The notes beneath the pieces are model-generated. The model saw nothing but the letters and a program-made list of their open reading frames with translations. It was not told the DNA's origin and ran no database searches. The position numbers were made by a program, and so were the translations under genes. Positions 1 to 6,293 of a DNA stretch of 6,572 nt are shown here, one piece after another. This stretch comes from SOIA01 sp050116035. Its GTDB lineage: Bacteria > Acidobacteriota > Aminicenantia > Aminicenantales > Aminicenantaceae. The stretch spans positions 1-6,572 of the forward strand of contig JASFPJ010000188.1 in the NCBI GenBank assembly GCA_050116035.1, read 5' to 3'. Position 1 is the stretch's first letter. The number at the start of each line of letters is the position of its first letter.

Positions 1-1744
1 CTGGTCTGGAATGACTATAGAAGACTGGGGCGTAGTCGCTTATCAAACATATGTTCTGCTTCCTAAAAATGCAGATCCCAGCGCAGTCCAGGAAAAAATC
101 GCCGGGACTGTCAGGAGACATTTTCCTGAATCTCCCTATACATTGCATTTGGAACCTCTCACCCGAATTCATCTCCATAATTTCACAGGCGGTGGACCGA
201 TCACTTATGTCTACATCTTTTCCATCATCGGGGCACTCATCTTATGCATTGCCTGCATTAATTTCATGAACCTATCCACAGCCCGCTCGATGGAACGTGC
301 CAGAGAAGTGGGGATGAGAAAAGTCGTTGGCTCGACTCGAGCTCAACTCGTAAAACAATTCCTGGGTGAATCCATCTTTCTATCTCTTATTTCGTTCATT
401 CTGGCTGTGATACTGGTTCATGCACTCCTGCCCTCTGTCAACAACATTGTGGGCAAACAGCTGACGCTTTCTTTTTCTGGAAGCCCATTGTTTATTTTCT
501 TAGGAATGGCTTTCCTTACAGGGGTCATCTCCGGTAGCTATCCGGCTGTATTCCTTTCCAATTTTCGGCCCGTAACAGTTTTAAAAGGATTAGTGAGATC
601 AAGTTCTCAAAATATCCGTCTGAGAAAACTCCTCGTGATCGGACAATTTGTCGTTTCAATCGCTCTGATTACCGGAACAATCATCATCTACCAGCAGCTT
701 GTGTACACGAGAAATACGGATATGGGTATAAACAAAAGCCATGTCATCAATATGGAACTCAGAGGAAGTTTGCGCAAACAGTACTCCACCATCAAAAGTG
801 AACTCCTGAGAAATCCGGATATCACGGCTGTATGCGCCACCAACGGCTCATTTTCCACAAGAGTAGGATCAGATAAATTTGGCTGGGAAGGTAAGCCAGA
901 GGATAGAAGAATATTCATGTCCATTCATTCGGTGGATTTTGACTACCAGAAGATATTCGATATCAAAATGGCTCAGGGTAGATATTTTTCCCGGGATTAT
1001 CCAACAGACAGATCGGATGGAATTATAGTCAATGAGACAGCTGCCAAAATCATGGGCATGGAATCTCCAATCGGACAACGCATGTCCTGCTCGATCCCTT
1101 TCTCTTCCCAAAAATCCGGAACAATCATAGGCGTTGTGAAAGATTTCCATTTTCGGTCCCTCCATGAAAAAATCGATCCTCTGGTCCTGGTCATTGCTCC
1201 AGGTTGGTTTATGGATGTTTATATCCGGATGAAACCTGAAAATGTCCCTGAAACCCTGGGCTTTATTGAAAAAACGATAAAAAAATTCGCTCCGGATTTT
1301 CCCTTTGAGTACAGTTTTCTGGATGAAGATATCGATAATCTCTATAAGACTGAACAGCAAATCGGGAATCTTGTCAGATACGGAACCTTCCTGGCCATTT
1401 TCATCGCCTGTCTCGGGCTCTTTGGCCTGGCTTCCTTCACGGCTGAGAAGCGGACCAAAGAAATCGGCATCCGTAAAGTCCTCGGGGCTTCAGTCTCTGG
1501 AATTGTGCTTTTACTGACCAAGGAATTCACGAAATGGGTAATCGTGGCTAATCTCATCGCCTGGCCGATCGCTTATTATATCATGAGCCGATGGCTCCAG
1601 AATTTTGCCTATCATATCCACATCGGGATAGGAACGTTATTACTTTCGGCGGCCCTGGCACTGGTAACCGCCTTGATCACAGTCAGCTTCCAGGCCTTCA
1701 AAACCGCTGCATCCAATCCAGTCGATTCATTGAGGTATGAATGA
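1..1744 (+). CDS. FtsX/MacB-like ABC transporter permease, 5'-truncated by window edge
   Basis: This is the C-terminal part of a large inner-membrane permease of the MacB/FtsX superfamily, the class that moves or releases substrates at the periplasmic face when driven by a separate ATPase. The frame is open to the left edge (codons W-S-G from base 2), so the ATG at base 11 is internal. Compared with its paralogue at 3531-6137, about 290 residues are missing. Counting from that ATG, I see membrane segments near 66-88, 120-142, 158-180 and 206-228, a periplasmic domain of about 225 residues, then segments near 456-478, 505-524 and 535-560. The cytoplasmic FtsX motif appears twice, as EVGMRKVVG (99-107) and EIGIRKVLG (484-492), which shows the duplicated 4+4 helix plan. 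The C-terminus is NPVDSLRYE. No Walker A or other ATPase motif is present, so it needs a partner or acts alone. Substrate unknown. Family call is firm. Confidence 0.9.
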   Translation, partial: WSGMTIEDWGVVAYQTYVLLPKNADPSAVQEKIAGTVRRHFPESPYTLHLEPLTRIHLHNFTGGGPITYVYIFSIIGALILCIACINFMNLSTARSMERAREVGMRKVVGSTRAQLVKQFLGESIFLSLISFILAVILVHALLPSVNNIVGKQLTLSFSGSPLFIFLGMAFLTGVISGSYPAVFLSNFRPVTVLKGLVRSSSQNIRLRKLLVIGQFVVSIALITGTIIIYQQLVYTRNTDMGINKSHVINMELRGSLRKQYSTIKSELLRNPDITAVCATNGSFSTRVGSDKFGWEGKPEDRRIFMSIHSVDFDYQKIFDIKMAQGRYFSRDYPTDRSDGIIVNETAAKIMGMESPIGQRMSCSIPFSSQKSGTIIGVVKDFHFRSLHEKIDPLVLVIAPGWFMDVYIRMKPENVPETLGFIEKTIKKFAPDFPFEYSFLDEDIDNLYKTEQQIGNLVRYGTFLAIFIACLGLFGLASFTAEKRTKEIGIRKVLGASVSGIVLLLTKEFTKWVIVANLIAWPIAYYIMSRWLQNFAYHIHIGIGTLLLSAALALVTALITVSFQAFKTAASNPVDSLRYE

Positions 1745-1806
1745 GAGGGACATTTCCCAAAGGGACACCTCTTCTCGATATGGAATAACCACGTCTCCTT
1801 TTTTTT
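1743..1806 (+). terminator. possible intrinsic terminator after the first permease
   Basis: Directly after the stop codon the sequence can fold. GAGAGG (1743-1748) pairs with CCTCTT (1768-1773) with one G-U pair, enclosing a TCCC/GGGA hairpin with an AAA loop (1755-1765). Alternatively AGGGAC (1761-1766) pairs with GTCTCCT (1793-1799) with a bulged T. A run of eight T follows at 1799-1806. The stem next to the T-run is imperfect and has a long loop, so this is a plausible but weak terminator. Confidence 0.35.
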
Positions 1807-1808
1807 CT

Positions 1809-1835
1809 TTCTCGTGAGAATCTCAGATTTTCTCA
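1809..1835. repeat. cluster of TTCTC/GAGAA inverted repeats
   Basis: Three symmetrical elements overlap here: TTCTC-GT-GAGAA (1809-1820), the odd palindrome TGAGA-A-TCTCA (1815-1825), and TGAGAA (1815-1820) against TTCTCA (1830-1835). The GAGAA arm can therefore pair with either flanking TTCTC. The cluster lies about 30-50 bases upstream of the predicted -35 box of msrBA. It could be a regulator site or a transcript hairpin. The pyrimidine-rich context makes chance pairing likely, so support is modest. Confidence 0.3.
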
Positions 1836-1861
1836 ATGATTTAATCCATTTAAAAATGCCC

Positions 1862-1890
1862 TTTACTTCTCTTGCCGAATAAATTATAAT
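1862..1890 (+). promoter_or_regulatory. sigma70-type promoter of msrBA
   Basis: A perfect -10 hexamer TATAAT (1885-1890) lies exactly 17 bases downstream of TTTACT (1862-1867), which matches the -35 consensus at four of six positions. The predicted transcription start is near 1897, giving a leader of about 28 bases that includes the AGGAGG ribosome site. The spacing and -10 match make this the best promoter candidate in the window, assuming the host uses a standard housekeeping sigma factor. Confidence 0.6.
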
Positions 1891-1904
1891 AATCCTATAG
1901 GATT
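1891..1904. promoter_or_regulatory. perfect 14-bp palindrome at the msrBA transcription start, candidate operator
   Basis: AATCCTATAGGATT is identical to its reverse complement. It begins at the base after the TATAAT box and covers the predicted start site near 1897. A homodimeric repressor bound here would block RNA polymerase, which is a common operator placement. The regulator is unknown. It could also be a chance palindrome in AT-rich sequence. Confidence 0.4.
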
Positions 1905-1914
1905 TATAGTGAAT

Positions 1915-1920
1915 AGGAGG
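1915..1920 (+). promoter_or_regulatory. ribosome binding site AGGAGG that fixes the msrBA start
   Basis: A full Shine-Dalgarno consensus AGGAGG ends four bases before the ATG at 1925. This supports the start that includes the hydrophobic N-terminus over the later in-frame ATG at 2045 (Met41). Confidence 0.75.
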
Positions 1921-1924
1921 TTCG

Positions 1925-3010
1925 ATGAAACAGAAGATTGGATTGGCAATAACGGTCCTTGTAGTGCTCACAGCTTACCTCAGCCTCAAACCTTCATTTA
2001 AAAAGGACCACACACAAGATACGTTCAGCAAGGGAGAACAGGCCATGATTGAAAAGATAAAAAAATCGGACAAAGAATGGAGAAAGATCTTAACGCCAGA
2101 GCAATATCATGTCATGAGGAAACGAGGGACAGAAAAGCCATTTTCGGGTAAGTACAACGACCACTATGAAAAAGGAATCTATGTCTGCGCTGGATGCGGC
2201 ACTCCCCTCTTCAGCGCTGAGACCAAATACGACCATGGCAGCGGCTGGCCGAGCTTCACAGCTCCTGTTAATAAAAATCATATCGAATACTTTGATGATT
2301 ATTCCCATTTCATGCACAGAGTCGAGACACGATGCGCAGCCTGTGGCGCTCATCTCGGGCATGTCTTTGATGACGGTCCAGACCCCACAGGCAAGCACTA
2401 CTGTATTAATTCAGTCAGCCTGGATTTCATGCTTGATGATGCCCATAAAAACCCAGAATCAAACCTGGAAGATCAACCCAATAAAAACGAGATTAAATCC
2501 TTGAAAACTGAGATGGCAACTTTCGCTGCCGGATGTTTCTGGGGAGTTGAGCATAAATTCCGCCAGGTTCCGGGGGTCATTTCGACAGTTGTCGGTTACA
2601 CAGGTGGGGATGTCAAGAATCCGACCTATAAACAGGTCTGTTCGGATAAAACCGGACACGCTGAAGCCGTGAAGGTCTCTTTCGACCCATCCCAGGTCAG
2701 TTACGAGAAACTACTTGAAATCTTTTTCAACCTTCATGATCCCACACAAGTTGACCGCCAGGGATGGGATGTGGGCAGTCAGTACAGGTCCGCAATCTTC
2801 TATCACAACGCCGAGCAGAAAGAAGCGGCAGAAAAAACAGTGAAACTACTCGATAACTCGGACCGATTCAAAAAGCCCATTGCCACCCAGATCATTCCTG
2901 CACCTGAATTCTACAAAGCCGAGGAATACCATCAACAGTACTATAAGAAAAGAAAGAAAGAGGCCGCTATCACTTGCGGTACGGGAAGTTGCTCGATTGA
3001 ACAGGACTGA
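1925..3010 (+). CDS. msrBA: membrane-anchored bifunctional methionine sulfoxide reductase B/A
   Basis: This 361-residue fusion reduces both methionine-R-sulfoxide (MsrB half) and methionine-S-sulfoxide (MsrA half), repairing oxidised proteins. Residues 5-20 are a hydrophobic signal anchor without a lipobox Cys, so the enzyme probably faces the periplasm. The MsrB domain spans about 50-170, with zinc Cys pairs C88/C91 and C137/C140, GWPSF (107-111), HLGHVFDDGP (143-152) and catalytic Cys160 in HYCINS. A charged linker (about 171-196) leads to MsrA, about 197-345, with catalytic Cys204 in GCFWG and the expected Tyr235, Glu247, Asp282 and Tyr287. C-terminal Cys351 and Cys356 fit the MsrA resolving cysteines. 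Two oddities: Ser106 sits where many MsrBs have the resolving Cys, and His158 replaces the usual Arg two residues before the catalytic Cys. No thioredoxin domain is fused, so the reductant must come from elsewhere. It has its own promoter. Confidence 0.95.
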   Translation: MKQKIGLAITVLVVLTAYLSLKPSFKKDHTQDTFSKGEQAMIEKIKKSDKEWRKILTPEQYHVMRKRGTEKPFSGKYNDHYEKGIYVCAGCGTPLFSAETKYDHGSGWPSFTAPVNKNHIEYFDDYSHFMHRVETRCAACGAHLGHVFDDGPDPTGKHYCINSVSLDFMLDDAHKNPESNLEDQPNKNEIKSLKTEMATFAAGCFWGVEHKFRQVPGVISTVVGYTGGDVKNPTYKQVCSDKTGHAEAVKVSFDPSQVSYEKLLEIFFNLHDPTQVDRQGWDVGSQYRSAIFYHNAEQKEAAEKTVKLLDNSDRFKKPIATQIIPAPEFYKAEEYHQQYYKKRKKEAAITCGTGSCSIEQD

Positions 3011-3018
3011 CTTCAATC
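2995..3018 (+). repeat. 7-bp inverted repeat spanning the msrBA stop codon
   Basis: GATTGAA (2995-3001) and TTCAATC (3012-3018) are perfect inverted arms around a 10-base loop that contains the TGA stop at 3008-3010. No T-run follows, so it is not a standard intrinsic terminator. It could protect the 3' end of the mRNA or be chance. Confidence 0.3.
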
Positions 3019-3066
3019 TCGATTAGAATTCACACATAACAATTTTTATCTGGACATAAGCGCAAA

Positions 3067-3091
3067 AAGCTGAATCTTTTTAGCTTGTTTT
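3067..3091 (+). terminator. weak terminator-like hairpin after msrBA
   Basis: AAGCT (3067-3071) pairs with AGCTT (3082-3086) across a 10-base loop, and the arms can be lengthened past one mismatch into the flanking A and T runs. TTTT follows at 3088-3091. The stem is short and low in GC, so termination would be inefficient. It is the only terminator-like structure between msrBA and the PadR gene. Confidence 0.3.
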
Positions 3092-3162
3092 ATCCCCGTC
3101 TGTTGCCCATTACTCAATTTCACTCAATAACAAGGAAATAATTTTTTTCTGCAACCATTTCT

Positions 3163-3184
3163 ACGGTTTTTCCGTCTATATAAT
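3163..3184 (+). promoter_or_regulatory. inverted repeat plus TATAAT box before the PadR gene
   Basis: ACGG-TTTTT-CCGT (3163-3175) is a short inverted repeat that ends three bases before a perfect TATAAT (3179-3184). PadR proteins commonly repress their own promoters through inverted repeats, so this is a candidate autoregulatory site. I find no convincing -35 box 15-18 bases upstream of TATAAT. A start about seven bases downstream would also fall inside the GGAG ribosome site (3189-3192), so the -10 assignment may be wrong. Confidence 0.3.
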
Positions 3185-3198
3185 AAAAGGAGAAACGA

Positions 3199-3525
3199 AT
3201 GAAGGATTTAACTCTGTCTGAAATCATATTTCTCCTCGCGATTTGGCGCCTTGAGGATAATGCCTATGGAGTGACAATTAAAAGACAGATCACCAAAGAC
3301 ACAGGAAGGACTCATACCTACGGAACCCTGTACAGCGCCCTGGATCAATTGTTTAAAAAAGGTTATGTATTCAAGAGCGCAGGCCCCCCTACTCCTGAAA
3401 GAGGCGGGCGCAGCAAGATTTTTTATCGTCTGACGCCGGAAGGAATTCAAGCTCTAAAGGTGGCCCGTCAACTTCAAAGAGCGATATGGAAAGGAATCCC
3501 TGAATTTTCATCGGATAAGGCCTAA
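3199..3525 (+). CDS. PadR-family transcriptional regulator
   Basis: This 108-residue winged-helix DNA-binding protein belongs to the short PadR subfamily, which acts as a homodimeric repressor usually relieved by a ligand or signal. An N-terminal helix LTLSEIIFLLAIW (4-16) is followed by AYGVTIKRQI (22-31), then the recognition-helix segment TYGTLYSALDQLFKKGYV (40-57) and the wing with ERGGRSKIFYRLTPEG (67-82). A single C-terminal helix (about 83-97) would provide the dimer contact; the long C-terminal domain of larger PadR proteins is absent, as is normal for this subfamily. GGAG (3189-3192), six bases before the ATG, supports the start. Its stop lies five bases before the next start, so it is co-transcribed with the prefix-domain permease. 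PadR/permease pairs of this type are familiar in Acidobacteriota-like genomes, which suggests it controls that permease. The signal is unknown. Confidence 0.9.
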   Translation: MKDLTLSEIIFLLAIWRLEDNAYGVTIKRQITKDTGRTHTYGTLYSALDQLFKKGYVFKSAGPPTPERGGRSKIFYRLTPEGIQALKVARQLQRAIWKGIPEFSSDKA

Positions 3526-3530
3526 ACAGC

Positions 3531-6137
3531 ATGAATTCTGAATATTCCAAACCTCCCGGATTAGCGCTGAGAATCATTAGCCGCATCGCCATTCACGGAG
3601 AAGAATATTCGCCCCTTGGTGATCTCGAAGAAGAATATAATGAAATTATCAAGGACATTGGCACAAACAGGGCAAGATTCTGGTTCTGGATGCAGGCCCT
3701 GAAAGCCATCCCAGCATTCACAAAACATAAAATCTACTGGAGTCTACAAATGTTTAAAAACTACATGAAAATCGCTTTACGAAACATCAAAAGATATAAA
3801 GGTTACTCCTTCATTAATATCTTTGGACTGGCTGTCGGTATAACCTGCTGTATCCTCATTTTCCTCTGGGTCCAGGATGAATTCAGCTATGATAAATTCC
3901 ATGAAAACGGGGATAATCTGTATTTAGTAGGGACACATCAACGCTTGGGCAGCCAAACAGCCACATCCAGCGGAACTCCTCCCGCCCTGGGACCGGCCTT
4001 TAAAGAAGAGTATCCTGAGATCGTCAATTCTGCCCGTTTCTGTAACGGACCCCATGCTTTGATATTCGCTTACGGCGAAAAAAGACTCAGAGAGTATGTC
4101 GAAGCAGTTGACGGCTCACTTCTTGAGATGTTCTCCTTCCCTTTGCTCCAGGGGAATCCCAAAACGGCCCTGTCAAATCCACACTCACTCGTGATGACAG
4201 AGAGGATGGCTCAGAAGTACTTCAACACCGAAAATGCTCTCGGGAAGATCATCCGTGTTGAGAACAAGTATGATTTTGAGGTCACGGGAGTGCTCAAAAA
4301 CCTCCCGCGCAACTCTCTCCTCCAGTTTGATTATCTTGTCCCGATTCAATTTCTTGAGGAACACTGGAATGTCACGGATCATCTCAACACATGGTACAAC
4401 TTTTCATTCACAACATTTGTCCAGCTCCATGAAAGCGCATCCCCTCAGGAGGTTGAAGAAAAGACAGCCGGGCGTATAAACAAGGGATTTCCTGACGATG
4501 ACGCCACTCCTTTTCTCAGGCCTTACACCAAACTCTATCTATACGGACTGGGAACAGGAGGAGGTCGGATCACTCGTGTCCGAATGCTTTCTCTTATCGC
4601 TGTATTCGTGCTGCTCATCGCTTGTATCAATTTCATGAATTTAACGACTGCCCGAGGTGGAAACAGGGCCAAGGAAATCGGCATGCGCAAGGTCACCGGC
4701 GCTTTGAGATGGGACATCATCAAACAATTTTACGGAGAATCTACTCTGATGGCGTTTCTATCTCTTGCATTTGCGGTTCTTCTCGTCATCCTTTTACTTC
4801 CTGTTTTCAACAACCTCACTGGGAAAGAATTGATCTTTAATCCCTCTCACAATTTGAGTTTGATACTCGGTCTGCTGGGAGCCACTCTTCTGACAGGTCT
4901 CATCGCAGGTTCCTACCCTGCCCTGTTCATGTCGTCATTTCAACCGGTTAAAATCATGAGGGATGCCTCAGGTCTTGGATCAAAAAGTTCGCTTTTCAGG
5001 AAAATCCTGGTTGTGCTGCAGTTTTCCATTTCTGTCGCCCTCATAATCCAGACTTTCGTTATTTTCAAACAGCTCAATTACATGCGAATCAGAGATCTCG
5101 GGTTCAGCCGCGAACACCTCTTGTATTTCCCGGTGAACGGGTCCCTTAAACAGCACTATGAAGCTGCCAAGCAGGAGCTACAGCTTGTACCCGGTATTCG
5201 CCAGGTGTCACTCACCTCCCGAACACCCTTAATTTTCGGCTCGAGTGGAAGCGGCTGGGATTGGGAAGGAAAAAGCCCAGAGATCGATCCCATGATTCGG
5301 TATTTCTGTTGTGATTTTGACTTCGTCAAAACTTTCGAAATGGAAATGGTTCAAGGAAGGTTTTTTTCCAGAGAACGAACCCCTGCCGCATCTCCACAAT
5401 CAGGCCAATTAGTGATCAATGAGGAATTCGCCCGTATCATCGGAGAGGAAAATCCGGTCGGAATGCGCCTTTCTCACGGTTCTAATCATGCGACTATAAT
5501 AGGGGTCATTAACGATTTCAATTACTTTCCCCTATATTACCGGAGCGGGCCACTGATCATATTCTATAAAACTTACGATTCATCCCCCGGCCATCATTTT
5601 TACCGTTTTATTTTCGCTAGAATCCGTCCGGACAATGTTCCTCAAACCATCGCAAGTATCGAGAAGATATACAAAAAATTCAATCCCGCGTTTCCTTTCA
5701 CCTTTCGCTTTCTTGACGATGATTATAACCAGCTCTACCACTCAGAGGAACAGGCCGGTGAGATATTTCGATATTTCGCCATTCTCGCTGTCCTTATATC
5801 CTGCTTGGGGCTCTTCGGTCTGGCATCTTTTCTGGCAGAGCAACGCACCAAAGAGATCGGGATACGAAAAGTGTTGGGATCTTCTATTCAAGGAATCATC
5901 TTCCTGCTTTCCAAACAGTTTCTGAAGTGGGTCGCTATCGCAAACATTATTGCCCTGCCAATCGCTTGGACCATTTCTTATAGTTGGCTGCAGAACTACC
6001 CCTATCGGACAATCATTGGAGTCTGGGTATTCATACTCACGGCAGCCATGACTCTGGTCATCGCCCTTTTGACAGTCAGCTATAAATCCATCAAAGCCGC
6101 AAGGTCCAATCCAGTAGATTCTCTGAGGTATGAATAA
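3531..6137 (+). CDS. FtsX/MacB-like permease with N-terminal permease-prefix domain
   Basis: This 868-residue inner-membrane protein has two FtsX-type halves. Residues 1-73 form a cytosolic extension with GDLEEEY (30-36) and ARFWFWMQ (48-55), matching the 'permease prefix domain 2' type found on PadR-linked permeases. Met74 (base 3750) is where unprefixed relatives normally begin. I then see a first helix (about 95-115), a MacB-like periplasmic domain (about 116-347), helices near 348-370, 402-424 and 441-463, a second-half helix (490-512), a second periplasmic domain (513-745), and helices near 746-768, 787-813 and 827-852. EIGMRKVTG (382-390) and EIGIRKVLG (775-783) are the paired cytoplasmic motifs. 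It ends NPVDSLRYE like its upstream paralogue. No ATPase domain is present or adjacent, so it is an orphan permease here. AAGG (3517-3520) may serve as a weak ribosome site, and translational coupling to the PadR gene is likely. Substrate unknown. Confidence 0.93.
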   Translation: MNSEYSKPPGLALRIISRIAIHGEEYSPLGDLEEEYNEIIKDIGTNRARFWFWMQALKAIPAFTKHKIYWSLQMFKNYMKIALRNIKRYKGYSFINIFGLAVGITCCILIFLWVQDEFSYDKFHENGDNLYLVGTHQRLGSQTATSSGTPPALGPAFKEEYPEIVNSARFCNGPHALIFAYGEKRLREYVEAVDGSLLEMFSFPLLQGNPKTALSNPHSLVMTERMAQKYFNTENALGKIIRVENKYDFEVTGVLKNLPRNSLLQFDYLVPIQFLEEHWNVTDHLNTWYNFSFTTFVQLHESASPQEVEEKTAGRINKGFPDDDATPFLRPYTKLYLYGLGTGGGRITRVRMLSLIAVFVLLIACINFMNLTTARGGNRAKEIGMRKVTGALRWDIIKQFYGESTLMAFLSLAFAVLLVILLLPVFNNLTGKELIFNPSHNLSLILGLLGATLLTGLIAGSYPALFMSSFQPVKIMRDASGLGSKSSLFRKILVVLQFSISVALIIQTFVIFKQLNYMRIRDLGFSREHLLYFPVNGSLKQHYEAAKQELQLVPGIRQVSLTSRTPLIFGSSGSGWDWEGKSPEIDPMIRYFCCDFDFVKTFEMEMVQGRFFSRERTPAASPQSGQLVINEEFARIIGEENPVGMRLSHGSNHATIIGVINDFNYFPLYYRSGPLIIFYKTYDSSPGHHFYRFIFARIRPDNVPQTIASIEKIYKKFNPAFPFTFRFLDDDYNQLYHSEEQAGEIFRYFAILAVLISCLGLFGLASFLAEQRTKEIGIRKVLGSSIQGIIFLLSKQFLKWVAIANIIALPIAWTISYSWLQNYPYRTIIGVWVFILTAAMTLVIALLTVSYKSIKAARSNPVDSLRYE

Positions 6138-6143
6138 ACTGCA

Positions 6144-6168
6144 TTAGGATAGGTTCAAATTTTCCTAA
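6144..6168 (+). repeat. 6-bp inverted repeat after the permease stop
   Basis: TTAGGA (6144-6149) and TCCTAA (6163-6168) can form a hairpin with a 13-base loop seven bases after the TAA stop. The nearest T-run is only TTTT at 6187-6190, so it does not look like a working intrinsic terminator. It may mark the 3' end of the padR-permease transcript. Confidence 0.25.
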
Positions 6169-6220
6169 GAAGACAGTGCATGTCCCTTTTCAATAAAAAA
6201 ACCTCATCCCCTTGATTGGT

Positions 6221-6267
6221 TCAGGCTATCCCTCTTATCGCTTGAGTTGTCCACTCTCTCAGGCTAT
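6221..6267. repeat. 9-bp direct repeat TCAGGCTAT flanking a promoter
   Basis: TCAGGCTAT occurs at 6221-6229 and again at 6259-6267, 38 bases apart. The first copy lies upstream of the predicted -35 box and the second overlaps the -10 box of the hydrolase promoter. This layout could be a paired regulator site, but two copies of nine bases are limited evidence. Confidence 0.3.
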
Positions 6268-6270
6268 ATT
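6242..6270 (+). promoter_or_regulatory. sigma70-type promoter of the hydrolase gene
   Basis: TTGAGT (6242-6247, four of six consensus bases) and TATATT (6265-6270, five of six) are separated by exactly 17 bases. A start near 6277 would give a leader of about 17 bases that contains the AAGGAG ribosome site (6280-6285). The gene is therefore probably transcribed independently of the permease operon. Confidence 0.55.
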
Positions 6271-6279
6271 AAGAAGTGA

Positions 6280-6285
6280 AAGGAG
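6280..6285 (+). promoter_or_regulatory. ribosome binding site AAGGAG for the hydrolase gene
   Basis: AAGGAG ends eight bases before the ATG at 6294, an ideal spacing, against eleven before the next in-frame ATG at 6297. The nearby GAGAGG (6285-6290) is too close to either start to be preferred. Confidence 0.6.
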
Positions 6286-6293
6286 AGAGGACG

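Noticed and set aside
869..1360. Minus-strand open frame of 163 codons
   Set aside because: It lies entirely inside the conserved periplasmic and membrane coding region of the first permease, and its translation resembles no family I recognise.
11..1744. ATG at base 11 as the true start of the first permease
   Set aside because: The frame is open to the left edge, the protein would begin in the middle of a periplasmic domain, and the paralogue has about 290 more residues before this point.
1612..1971. Minus-strand open frame of 119 codons crossing the intergenic region
   Set aside because: It runs antisense through the end of the permease, the promoter and the msrBA start. Its translation is low-complexity Lys/Ile-rich across the intergenic part, and no ribosome site supports it.
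2166..2504. Alternative-frame + strand frame inside msrBA
   Set aside because: It overlaps the conserved MsrB active-site region in another frame and has no family features.
2995..3018. Hairpin at the msrBA stop as an intrinsic terminator
   Set aside because: The stem is good but no T-run follows it, so it is listed only as an inverted repeat.
3750..6137. Met74 as the real start of the second permease
   Set aside because: The prefix region 1-73 has recognisable conserved motifs and the ATG at 3531 is tightly coupled to the PadR stop. No good ribosome site precedes base 3750.
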